A stretch of DNA of 45,656 bases from CAYOHY01 sp964403885 (GTDB taxonomy: Bacteria; Actinomycetota; Coriobacteriia; Anaerosomatales; PHET01), in contig CAYOHY010000013.1 in the NCBI GenBank assembly GCA_964403885.1, positions 1 through 45,656 on the forward strand. The letters run 5' to 3'. Positions 1 to 7,854 of this stretch are shown here, piece by piece; within the stretch, counting starts at the first letter, position 1, and each line of letters opens with the position of its first letter. Both the position numbers and the translations under genes were made by a program. The notes below the pieces were generated by a model, which was given only the letters and a program-made list of their open reading frames with translations, had not been told where the DNA came from and made no database searches.

Positions 1-479
1 GGCTTGTCGGCAGGCTTGCTCTTCACCGCAGCCGACTTCACCGCGGAAGGCTTGGCCTTGACCGCACCCTTGACCTGCGGAAGCGTGGCCATGGGAGCAC
101 CGGCCGCGGCCGCGCCGACACCGGTGTCCGGGCGCGACTTCACGACCTTGACGGTGTAGTAGTAGTCCTGGCCGGGCTGCGCGGTGGTGTCGTAGTACGC
201 CGCGCCGGGCACAGGCTTGTTGTTGAGCTTGACGCCCTCTTCACCAGCGGCGGTCGATCGATAGACATCGATCGCCGTGGAGTCTTTGTCGAGGCCGGAC
301 ACCATGACGCGCACGCCCCTCGGCGATGCGGCCACGTGGACCGTGGGTGCGTTGGCGGGTCGAACCACCTTGCCCGACTCACGCACCACGGCGCCGGACG
401 CCGGACCCGCCGGCATCAGGGAAAACGTCAATGCAGCGGTTGCCACGAGCGACAACCATCGCGATCTCATACGTCTCAC
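1..479 (-). CDS. Secreted FN3-like domain protein (3' end outside window)
   Basis: The gene runs off the left edge, so about 159 codons are visible. I place the start at a GTG at 479, because a GGAGGAGGAG ribosome-binding site lies 4-6 nt before it; an in-frame ATG at 470 is the alternative. The N-terminus is a clear Sec signal peptide (Arg-rich start, hydrophobic LVATAALTFSL, cleavage near PASG-AV). A fibronectin-III-like segment follows (VYRST...AYYDTT...YYYTVKVV). The last visible residues are a low-complexity Ala/Lys/Pro/Ser stretch, typical of a linker or cell-wall-spanning tail. It was not recognised as a named protein. An extracytoplasmic location is well supported; the function is unknown. 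Confidence 0.7.
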   Translation of the reverse strand, partial: MRRMRSRWLSLVATAALTFSLMPAGPASGAVVRESGKVVRPANAPTVHVAASPRGVRVMVSGLDKDSTAIDVYRSTAAGEEGVKLNNKPVPGAAYYDTTAQPGQDYYYTVKVVKSRPDTGVGAAAAGAPMATLPQVKGAVKAKPSAVKSAAVKSKPADK

Positions 480-670
480 GTTGCTCCTCCTCCATCACTG
501 GACCTCACACGGCGCGCGGCGAACCAAGGACCGCCGAGACAGACCGTCTGCTACAAGGTACACACGATGGAAGCGATTTTACCCTCGCGGCGTGGAGTGC
601 GCGCCGAACGGGCGCCTAGACGGGGCGAACGGCGCCATTGGGGTCAAGAACCGCCGATAAGCGCGCCCGG

Positions 671-1426
671 CTACGCTCCGCCCACCGGATTCACGAGCGA
701 GCCCACGCCCTCGATGCGCACCTCGACGGTGTCGCCGGCCGTGAGCGGTCCGATGCCGCCAGGAGTGCCCGTGAGCACGACATCGCCCGGCACGAGCGTC
801 ATGACCGAGCTCACGAAGCTCACGAGCGTGAACGGGTCGAAGAGCATGTCGCTCGTCCGCGCTCGCTGCTTGACCTCCCCGTTCACCAAGCACTCGAGCA
901 GCAGGTCCGAGGGGTCCACGTCCGTGGCCACCCACGGGCCCAGCGGGCAGAACCCGTCGAACCCCTTCGCGCGCGACCACTGCCCGTCTCGCTTCTGCAG
1001 GTCGCGCGCCGTGACGTCGTTGCCGCAGGTGAAGCCGAGCACGTTGGCCGCAGCCTCGTGCCGCGACGCCCGCTGCGTGCGACGCCCGATCACCACACCC
1101 AGCTCGGCCTCATAGTCGACGCGACCCACGCCCTCAGGGATGGGAATGGCGGCACCCGGGCCGATGACCGCCGTCGACGGCTTGAGGAAGATGACCGGCT
1201 CGGTGGGCATATCGTGGCCCATCTCGATGATGTGCGGCCGGTAGTTGAGGCCCACGCATACGACCTTGGTGGGAGCAACGGGCGAAAGCAGCCGCGCCTC
1301 GGACAACGGCAGCAGCCCTTCAGGCTCCCACGCCGCGAACGGCTCGTCTGAGATGAGGGTGACGGTGGTGTCGTCTGCGAGCCCGTATCGGCAGTCGCCC
1401 TCGTGCAGCACCCGCACCACACGCAT
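671..1426 (-). CDS. Fumarylacetoacetate hydrolase (FAH) family protein
   Basis: A 251-residue protein of the FAH family, whose members hydrolyse or decarboxylate 2-oxo acid compounds with a divalent metal. The family core is visible: GLNYR near residue 60, the FLKPS segment, the acidic metal-ligand region DYEAELGVVIG, then CGNDVTARDLQ, and a C-terminal GDVVLTGTPGGIGPL that matches the conserved end of these enzymes. The chosen ATG is preceded by GGGAG at 6 nt and gives the usual length of about 250 residues. An in-frame start at 1480 would add 18 residues. It lies about 100 nt downstream of cimA on the same strand and may be cotranscribed. The exact substrate cannot be told; family members include acylpyruvases, 2-hydroxyhepta-2,4-diene-1,7-dioate isomerases and oxaloacetate decarboxylases. 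Confidence 0.85.
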   Translation of the reverse strand: MRVVRVLHEGDCRYGLADDTTVTLISDEPFAAWEPEGLLPLSEARLLSPVAPTKVVCVGLNYRPHIIEMGHDMPTEPVIFLKPSTAVIGPGAAIPIPEGVGRVDYEAELGVVIGRRTQRASRHEAAANVLGFTCGNDVTARDLQKRDGQWSRAKGFDGFCPLGPWVATDVDPSDLLLECLVNGEVKQRARTSDMLFDPFTLVSFVSSVMTLVPGDVVLTGTPGGIGPLTAGDTVEVRIEGVGSLVNPVGGA

Positions 1427-1523
1427 TCCGCTCTCCCGGATTCGGTCGAGGGGGTCGGTCCACTGCTGTCCTGCTTCCATGCGAGGCGCCCTTCTCCTGC
1501 TCAGACCGTGGGATGATTCGCGG

Positions 1524-3110
1524 CTATTCGCTCTCCTGAGCACCCGCGACACGGTGCGACAAGCCGTACTCGACCGAGTCGACCAGCGCCTCCCATGACG
1601 CCTCGATGATGTTCTCCGAGACTCCCACGGTGCCCCACGAGGTCTCGTGGTCGCTCGACTCGATGAGGACGCGCGTGACCGCCCCCGTGCCCTTGTTCTC
1701 GTCGAGCACGCGGACCTTGAAGTCCGTGAGGCGGAACTCGTCGAGCGCCGGGTAGTACTTGCCGATGGCGATGCGCAACGCCTTGTCGAGCGCGTTGACC
1801 GGGCCGTTGCCCTCGGCGGTCGCGATGTAGCGGTGTCCGGAGCAGTGCACCTTGATGGTGGCCTCGGTCATCACACGGCCGTCCTCGCGCTTCTCGGCGA
1901 TGACGCGGAACGACTCGAGGCGAAACAGCGGCTCGAAGGTGCCGAGCCGCTTCTTGAGCATGATCTCGAGCGAGGCGTCGGCGGCCTCGAAGGAGTAGCC
2001 GTGGTACTCGAGCTCCTTGATCGAGTCGAGCACCTCGCCCGCCGTGTCGCCGGAGAGCTCCAGACCCAACTCGGCGGCCTTGAGGGTGAGCGACGCGCGT
2101 CCGGCGAGCTCGCTCACCACCACGCGCGCCAGGTTGCCCACCTTGGTGGGGTCGACGTGCTCGTAGGCCTCGGGCAGACGCGCCGCGGCGCTCGCGTGCA
2201 CCCCGCCCTTGTGGGCGAACGCGCTCGTGCCCACGTAGGGCTGGTGCGGGTTGGGCGAGAGGTTGGCCGTCTCGGCGACGAAGTGGCTCACCTCGGTGAT
2301 CAGCTTGAGCTGGTCGAGCGAGATGCACTCCTCGCCCATCTTGAGCACGAGCGACGGGATGATGGCGGTCAGATCCGCGTTGCCCGCGCGCTCGCCGTAG
2401 CCGTTCATGGTGCCCTGCACCTGCACGCAGCCCGACTCCACCGCGACGAGCGAGTTGGCCACGGCGCACCCGGTGTCGTTGTGCGCGTGGATCCCCAGGG
2501 GCACGTCGAGCGCGAGCGACATCTCGCCCACGATCCGCATGACCTCGTGGGGCAGCGTCCCGCCGTTGGTGTCACACAGGACGACCGCATCGGCCCCGGC
2601 GCCCGCGGCCGCGCGGCATACCTCGAGCGCGTAGGTCGCGTCCGCCTTGTAGCCGTCGAAGAAGTGCTCGGCGTCGAAGAAGACGGTGCGGCCGGCCGCC
2701 TTGAGGTAGGCCACCGAGTCGGCGACCATCGCCAGGTTCTCCTCGAGCGTCGTCTGTAGCGTCTCGGTCACGTGGACGTCCCACGACTTGCCAAAGATGC
2801 ACAGCGCCGAGCAGCCCGTCTCGAGCAGCGCGTTCAGACCCGGGTCATCGGCGGCCGAGATACCCTTGCGCCGCGTGGACCCGAACGCGCTGACCACGGC
2901 CGTCTCGAGCCTCAGATCCCGTGCACGCTCGAAGAACTCGATGTCTTTGGGATTCGACCCGGGGAACCCGCCTTCGATGTAGTGGACCCCCAGCACGTCG
3001 AGTCGCGACACGATCCGCAGCTTGTCCTCGACGGACAGCGACAGGCCTTCGCGCTGAGTGCCGTCGCGCAGCGTGGTGTCGTAGATCGTGACGGGCGTGC
3101 GTGCCGTCAT
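1524..3110 (-). CDS. cimA: (R)-citramalate synthase
   Basis: A 528-residue enzyme of the LeuA/HMGL-like family. It has the DTTLRDGTQREG motif at residues 11-22, GIHAHNDTG (metal-binding HxH) in the TIM barrel, a CDTNGG strand and a C-terminal LeuA-dimer regulatory domain. The length and the sequence around TQREGLSLS fit the long citramalate synthase type (condensing acetyl-CoA and pyruvate) rather than 2-isopropylmalate synthase. It commits pyruvate to the threonine-independent isoleucine route, later steps of which use LeuCD and LeuB; leuB and leuD are also in this window. The ATG at 3110 is chosen because DTTLRDGTQ then sits near the N-terminus as in the family. The longer in-frame start at 3185 gives an unrelated extension. 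The C-terminal domain suggests isoleucine feedback control, by family analogy. Confidence 0.93.
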   Translation of the reverse strand: MTARTPVTIYDTTLRDGTQREGLSLSVEDKLRIVSRLDVLGVHYIEGGFPGSNPKDIEFFERARDLRLETAVVSAFGSTRRKGISAADDPGLNALLETGCSALCIFGKSWDVHVTETLQTTLEENLAMVADSVAYLKAAGRTVFFDAEHFFDGYKADATYALEVCRAAAGAGADAVVLCDTNGGTLPHEVMRIVGEMSLALDVPLGIHAHNDTGCAVANSLVAVESGCVQVQGTMNGYGERAGNADLTAIIPSLVLKMGEECISLDQLKLITEVSHFVAETANLSPNPHQPYVGTSAFAHKGGVHASAAARLPEAYEHVDPTKVGNLARVVVSELAGRASLTLKAAELGLELSGDTAGEVLDSIKELEYHGYSFEAADASLEIMLKKRLGTFEPLFRLESFRVIAEKREDGRVMTEATIKVHCSGHRYIATAEGNGPVNALDKALRIAIGKYYPALDEFRLTDFKVRVLDENKGTGAVTRVLIESSDHETSWGTVGVSENIIEASWEALVDSVEYGLSHRVAGAQESE

Positions 3111-3400
3111 GGCGGTAGTCCCTTCGAGTGGTCCCGTTCCCCTGGATGACACATTATCCCCGCCACACGGCCGATGGTGAAGCACGCACTATCCCCCGCA
3201 GGTAGCGCCCGGTATGACGGCGCTCATACCAACGAGCGAACCGCAGTGGTGAACCCCCCTGAAACGGGCTGAACGCCTGCTCACCCAGGGTACGACAGAA
3301 GCGAATAGGTTCCCCGGCGCGCCGAGGGGGCAGCCTCGAGTGGGGTCGCAAGGGGTGCGCCGGTATGCCGCTTTGGCGCATCTCTAAGGGGGGAAATGCC

Positions 3401-4954
3401 ATGGCCTTCTCGTCGCACGCCCGAATCCGGGCACCACTTCTGACCATGCTCGCACTGACTGTCGTGCTCACATTCCTTATCTGCGTCCCATCCGCCTTCG
3501 CCGCAACGGCGTTCACCGTGTCCCCCGCCTCAGGGGAAGTGGTGACCGCGAGTGATGTGTCGATCCATGTGGTCGCCACGAGCACCGTGGGCTTGAAGCT
3601 GTACTCGCAGCTCTCGGTCGACGGCGCGTATCGCGGCCCGACGATGGTGCTCTCGGCCGACAAGAAGACGCTCACCATCGACGCGACGTTCACCGGGCTC
3701 AAGAACGGCAGTCATGCCGTCAGGCTCTTCGTCATGGAGACCAGCGGAGTCACCATGCGCAAGGAGTGGACGTTCACGGTCTCCGCGCCTCCCAAGATCG
3801 CGGCCCTCAATCCCGGCATCTCGAGCCAGACCGACACGCTGACACCCGTCGTCTCGGCGGTGGTGAGCGGCAACGGCTCGGTGATCGCCGAAGTCACCTT
3901 GCTCATCGACGGTCAGCGCGTCGCAGCGACCTGGGAACCCGCGATCGACAAGATCCGATGGGTCGCCGACCCGTGCAACGGCACGATCAGCTGGGTCGCA
4001 CCAACGCGTCGCTTCCTCGATGAGGGGACCTACACCGCGCAAGTGATCGCAGAGTCGGAGAGCGGGCGCCGATCGACCGCCACGTGGTCGTTCAAGACGC
4101 ACTCCGAGCCGGCGATGGCAGCCGTGTGCACCCGCTGCCACAAGGACTACCCTGCCGCCCACTCGATGGCGATCTCGTGCGAGACATGCCACTACCGTTT
4201 CTACGCACCCATGGGCGGGGCGTGCGGCGACTGCCACGACGGGCACGGGACCGAGCAGCTCGCCCGGCGCTCCTGCCTCACCTGCCATACCAACCGTACC
4301 GACGGCACACATGCCGCAGGCCACACTCCCGACCTCAACAACGAGATGGCCGGCGACTTCTCCAAGTGCACGCTGTGCCACGAACGTCAGCTGACGCGCG
4401 AGCACGGGCGCTGGGATGACTCGACCGGCAAGCCGCTCGACTGCAACACCTGCCACGGTGCGGGTGTCAGTGCCACGGTCGCAGAAGCGGTGCATGGCGG
4501 CGATCGCGACTGTATCGCGTGCCATCCCGAGGCGACCCCCGGTGACCCGCACACCGTGGCGCACACCGCCGACGACCTCAAGGCCGGCTGTGTCCGCCCC
4601 TACTGCCACGCGTCATCGAACGTGGTGGTCGAACACCGAGCGAAGCTCACCCAGATCGATCAATCCCTCGCCTCCGAATGCGAGGTCTGCCACACCGAGA
4701 AGAACCCGAACTGCTTGAACGGCACCGATGAACGTGACTGCAGCGGATGCCACACCAAGCATGGTGACCCGGACGTGCTTCACCGGTCCGGAGACTACTC
4801 GGGTTGCTCCGGCTGCCACGCGGGCGGACCTGACGTGAGCATCGTCCACGGCTACAACTGCGCATGGTGCCACGAGAACCCCGATCCTGCGATGGCTGCC
4901 AAGGGCAAGACAGGAGACTGCCGAAGCTGCCACCACAGCCACGACGCCATGTGA
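3401..4954 (+). CDS. Secreted multiheme c-type cytochrome with two Ig-like domains (13 heme-type sites)
   Basis: A 517-residue exported protein. The signal peptide is residues 1-34 (cleavage after SAFA). Two Ig/FN3-like beta domains follow at about 36-125 and 126-225. From residue 243 to the end there are twelve CXXCH heme-attachment motifs plus one CX4CH (residues 397-403, bases 4589-4609). The start is the ATG at 3401, with AAGGGGGG 7 nt upstream. It has no transmembrane anchor beyond the signal peptide, so it is probably released or held by its Ig-like domains at the cell wall. The next gene is a full-length paralog on the same strand. By family it should carry electrons outside the membrane, either to a terminal acceptor or between anchored cytochromes. 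Electron partner and acceptor are not deducible. CX4CH is a known heme motif, for example in tetraheme cytochrome c3. Confidence 0.9.
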   Translation: MAFSSHARIRAPLLTMLALTVVLTFLICVPSAFAATAFTVSPASGEVVTASDVSIHVVATSTVGLKLYSQLSVDGAYRGPTMVLSADKKTLTIDATFTGLKNGSHAVRLFVMETSGVTMRKEWTFTVSAPPKIAALNPGISSQTDTLTPVVSAVVSGNGSVIAEVTLLIDGQRVAATWEPAIDKIRWVADPCNGTISWVAPTRRFLDEGTYTAQVIAESESGRRSTATWSFKTHSEPAMAAVCTRCHKDYPAAHSMAISCETCHYRFYAPMGGACGDCHDGHGTEQLARRSCLTCHTNRTDGTHAAGHTPDLNNEMAGDFSKCTLCHERQLTREHGRWDDSTGKPLDCNTCHGAGVSATVAEAVHGGDRDCIACHPEATPGDPHTVAHTADDLKAGCVRPYCHASSNVVVEHRAKLTQIDQSLASECEVCHTEKNPNCLNGTDERDCSGCHTKHGDPDVLHRSGDYSGCSGCHAGGPDVSIVHGYNCAWCHENPDPAMAAKGKTGDCRSCHHSHDAM

Positions 4955-5022
4955 AGCGACACCCGCCGGCTCACAACGTGACCGGCGATGCGCGACGGGT
5001 ACGCCACAGCGCACCCACCCGC

Positions 5023-5056
5023 GAACGGCTCGATGGTCGGAACCATCGAGCCGTTC
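5023..5056 (+). terminator. Hairpin after the first Ig-cytochrome gene
   Basis: A perfect 15-bp stem (5023-5037 with 5042-5056) with a 4-nt loop lies 68 nt after the stop at 4954. No U-tract follows, so it may be a transcript-end or mRNA-stabilising hairpin between the tandem cytochrome genes rather than a strong intrinsic terminator. Confidence 0.55.
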
Positions 5057-5117
5057 GTCGCGACAGGGGTTGTGCCGTGCATCACAGATGCGTACGGTTG
5101 GCTCTCGTTTCGCTGCA

Positions 5118-5172
5118 GGTCACACTACACCGATGGGGACGGCCCCATGCGGCTGGTCGGTTCTGTGCGACC
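5118..5172 (+). promoter_or_regulatory. Structured leader upstream of the second Ig-cytochrome
   Basis: By eye the region folds into a closed arm: GGTCACAC (5118-5125) with GTGCGACC (5165-5172, one mismatch), then ACCGA (5129-5133) with TCGGT (5157-5161), then TGGGG with CCCCA capping an ACGG loop. It ends about 10 nt before the GGGAGG ribosome-binding site of the gene at 5190. It matches no riboswitch consensus I know; c-di-GMP-I (GEMM), common before Geobacter cytochrome genes, was checked by eye and its core sequences are absent. A regulatory role is inference. Confidence 0.35.
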
Positions 5173-5189
5173 CTACTACGGGAGGCTTG

Positions 5190-6725
5190 ATGACAACCGT
5201 TCGCCCTCGACGGGTGGCGCAGTTCGCGGCACTCGCGTTCGCGTCCACCTCGCTCGCTTTCGCAGTGGCCCTGACGGCCGCACCCACGGCACTCGCGGCC
5301 GGCATGACCGTGTCACCCGCACCCGGCGCAACGGTCACAACGAGCACAGTCACCCTGACAGCCACCGCCACGGACACCGTGGCGCTGCGCCGATGGGCCC
5401 AGCTGTCTGTTGACGGCACGTATCAGTCTCCGGCCCTGTCACTGTCGCCAGACCTCAAGACGCTCACCCTGACGCTCACGTGGCCGCGCACGCTTACTGA
5501 CGGCCTGCACGCAGCTCGCCTGTTCGTCAGCACCGAGGCGGGCGTGACCTCGCGGCGCGACTGGACGTTCACCGTCGCGGCACCGCCCGTCGTCTCGGCC
5601 ATGCTTCCGGCAGCCGGCGGTCAAAGCGATTCAACCACCCCGGCGATCAGCGCGAAGATCGTGGATAACGGGTCGGGCGTGGCCTCGGCCACCATGTCCG
5701 TGGACGGCACCGCCGTCGCCTCGGCGTTCAGCCCGTCTACCGGGCTCATCACGTACACGCCGGTGACACCGCTCTCCAACGCGACCACCCACACCGTCAC
5801 GGTCGTCTCGCGGGACGGCAAGGGCAACCAGTCGACGACCAGCTGGTCGTTCGTGACGCACCTCGCCGCACCCATGAAGGCTGTCATCTGCACGACCTGC
5901 CACGTCACGTACCCGGGGGCTCACCCCTTCCAGACGATCACCTGTCTCGCGTGCCACACGCGCACCAACACCCTGCACGACTACGACCCGGCGTGCACCG
6001 GGTGCCACACGTCGCACAGCGCCACCTATCTCGCACAGCGCACGTGCACCTCGTGCCACGCGGAGAAGGCCGACGGCGCACACGGCGCGAAGTCCACGCC
6101 TGCACACACGACCTCTTACGCGGGCTTCGACGCCTGCAAGGGCTGCCACGACCCCGCCCTTCACCGCGAGCACGCCCGCTACAAGGACAAGTCCGGTGTC
6201 GCCATGACGTGCGAGTCATGCCACGGCGCAGCGGCCGCCACCGCGGTCAAGAGCGCGGTGTCCACCCACAACACGTCGTGCTCGGCCTGCCACAACGGCG
6301 GATCAGGCTCCTCCGGCGGCGACCCCCACGCATCTCTTCATGGCGCACGGGATCTCACGCCGGGATGCATCGGGTCCAACTGCCACACCTCTGCGACGGT
6401 CTCACTCGAGCACCAGGCGTACCTCTCGCGCTACCCCGCGTACGCGACCACGTGCGCGCTATGCCACCAGAACACCACGCCCGGCCGAGTGGACTGGAGC
6501 GACCCCGGCAACCGCAATGCGGACTGCGCTCGCTGCCACACCCTGCACCGTGATCCCGCGATCGCCCACCAGTCCAAGGACTCTGCGGGGTGCAGCTGCC
6601 ACGTGACGAGCACCAACGTCGCCATCCAGCACGGGAATCAGTGCTCGCTCTGTCATGGCCCCACCGCCCACTACAAGCCCACCAACGGCGCGAACTGCGA
6701 CTCGTGCCATCCGCCCGGCCACTAG
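5190..6725 (+). CDS. Secreted multiheme c-type cytochrome with two Ig-like domains, paralog of the preceding gene
   Basis: A 511-residue protein with the same architecture as its upstream neighbour: signal peptide 1-36 (cleavage after TALA), two Ig-like domains and a heme region from residue 234. I count eleven CXXCH motifs, one CX4CH (residues 393-399, bases 6366-6386) aligned with the CX4CH of the paralog, and one CX1CH (residues 468-471, bases 6591-6602) exactly where the paralog has CSGCH. All 13 sites are therefore positionally conserved, with one shortened by a codon. The ATG at 5190 follows GGGAGG at 4-5 nt; the 40 in-frame codons upstream look like leader. It ends just before a strong bidirectional terminator. 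Likely role: extracytoplasmic electron carrier, as for its paralog. Whether the CX1CH site still holds heme is uncertain. Confidence 0.9.
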   Translation: MTTVRPRRVAQFAALAFASTSLAFAVALTAAPTALAAGMTVSPAPGATVTTSTVTLTATATDTVALRRWAQLSVDGTYQSPALSLSPDLKTLTLTLTWPRTLTDGLHAARLFVSTEAGVTSRRDWTFTVAAPPVVSAMLPAAGGQSDSTTPAISAKIVDNGSGVASATMSVDGTAVASAFSPSTGLITYTPVTPLSNATTHTVTVVSRDGKGNQSTTSWSFVTHLAAPMKAVICTTCHVTYPGAHPFQTITCLACHTRTNTLHDYDPACTGCHTSHSATYLAQRTCTSCHAEKADGAHGAKSTPAHTTSYAGFDACKGCHDPALHREHARYKDKSGVAMTCESCHGAAAATAVKSAVSTHNTSCSACHNGGSGSSGGDPHASLHGARDLTPGCIGSNCHTSATVSLEHQAYLSRYPAYATTCALCHQNTTPGRVDWSDPGNRNADCARCHTLHRDPAIAHQSKDSAGCSCHVTSTNVAIQHGNQCSLCHGPTAHYKPTNGANCDSCHPPGH

Positions 6726-6740
6726 CGCGGGAACCACACG

Positions 6741-6783
6741 ATCAAGAAGGGGCCCGGACGAATCGTCCGGGCCCCTTCTTGAT
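6741..6783. terminator. Bidirectional intrinsic terminator
   Basis: A perfect 21-bp inverted repeat (6741-6761 and 6763-6783 around one central base) with a GC core (GGGGCCCGGACGA) and T-rich flanks (CTTCTTGAT) on both strands. It sits between the convergent cytochrome gene (stop 6725) and ilvE (stop 6804), so it should end transcripts from both sides. Confidence 0.9.
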
Positions 6784-6803
6784 TCTCATGACAAGCGACA
6801 GGA

Positions 6804-7718
6804 CTAGACTCGGTCGAGCCACTCCTCGTACGCGGCCTCTTCGCCGCGAACCACGCGGAAGTACGTCTCCTGCAGGTCCTTGGTGATGGGGCCCGGCGCT
6901 CCCAGGTCGTACCCGTCGACCGAGCGCACCGGCACGACCTCGGCGGCCGAGCCGGTCATGAAGAACTCATCGGCGGTGTAGAGGTCGGTACGGACGAGCG
7001 ACTCCTCGATCACCGGGTATCCCAGGTCATCGGCGATGATCATGATCGAGTCGCGCGTGATGCCCTCGAGGATGCCGTCCGAGACGGGCGGAGTGGAGAT
7101 GACGCCATCGCGAACCACGAACAGGTTCTCGCCGGTGCCCTCGCACACCTTGCCCTCCTCGTTGAGCAGGATGGCCTCGGTGTAGCCGTGGCGGTTGGCC
7201 TCGATGCGAGCGAACGAGCTGTTGAGGTACTGGCCGGTCGCCTTGATCGCCGGCGGCGTCGAGTTGATGCCGCGCTGACGCCAGCTGGACACGCCGACGT
7301 TCACGCCGTTGATCAGGCCCTCCTCGCCCAGGTAGCTGTCCCACGGCCACGCGGCGATGAACATCTGCGTGGGAGCAGGCACCGGGTCGAGACCCATGAC
7401 GCCGTACCCGCGATAGATGACCGGACGCATGTAGCAGCTCTTGAGGTTGTTCTTGCGGATGAGCTCGCGCTTGATCTCCATGATCTCGTCGGCGGTGTAG
7501 CCGGGATCCATGTAGAGCATCTTCGCGCTGCGCAAAAGGCGCTCAGCGTGATCACGGCTGCGGAAGATCGCGGGGCCGTCAGCGGTCTCGTAGCACCGCT
7601 CCCCCTCGAACACACCGGAGCCATAGTGGAGCGCGTGCGAGAGTACGTGGACCTGGGCCTTGTCCCACTCTACGAACTCGCCGTCCATCCAGATGTAGTC
7701 CACGGTCGGCATTGCCAT
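6804..7718 (-). CDS. ilvE: Branched-chain amino acid aminotransferase
   Basis: A 304-residue fold-type IV PLP enzyme that transfers amino groups between glutamate and the 2-oxo acids of Leu, Ile and Val. Family features: LSHALHYGSGVFEGERCY near the N-terminus, the catalytic lysine K159 in AIKATGQYLNSS (the same number as in E. coli IlvE), EANRHGYTEAILL, then GTGENLFVV and SDGILEGITRDS for cofactor binding. Three in-frame starts are close together (GTG 7727, ATG 7718, ATG 7712). I chose 7718 because AGGGG lies 8 nt before it, while the GTG is too close to the AGGAG. With cimA, leuB and leuD in this window it covers part of isoleucine/leucine synthesis. It ends at the shared bidirectional terminator. 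Confidence 0.93.
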   Translation of the reverse strand: MAMPTVDYIWMDGEFVEWDKAQVHVLSHALHYGSGVFEGERCYETADGPAIFRSRDHAERLLRSAKMLYMDPGYTADEIMEIKRELIRKNNLKSCYMRPVIYRGYGVMGLDPVPAPTQMFIAAWPWDSYLGEEGLINGVNVGVSSWRQRGINSTPPAIKATGQYLNSSFARIEANRHGYTEAILLNEEGKVCEGTGENLFVVRDGVISTPPVSDGILEGITRDSIMIIADDLGYPVIEESLVRTDLYTADEFFMTGSAAEVVPVRSVDGYDLGAPGPITKDLQETYFRVVRGEEAAYEEWLDRV

Positions 7719-7854
7719 CGTGTGCACCCCTCTCCTTGGCTCGCGGTATCGGTCGAACCAGTGTACCCGAGTCGAGAGAGACAGGCGGAAACGAGTTGTG
7801 GCGCGCTGACAACAGATACGCTCGGCAGGTCACCGCGCGGCGCGCGTGCGCGAC

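Noticed and set aside
1647..2759. Long plus-strand open frame opposite cimA
   Set aside because: A GC-rich shadow frame; the minus strand holds the conserved citramalate synthase with all motifs.
3111..3400. Possible c-di-GMP-I (GEMM) riboswitch before the first Ig-cytochrome
   Set aside because: GC hairpins are present (for example around 3313-3333), but the conserved GGGCAAAC and GACGCAAAGC core sequences are not.
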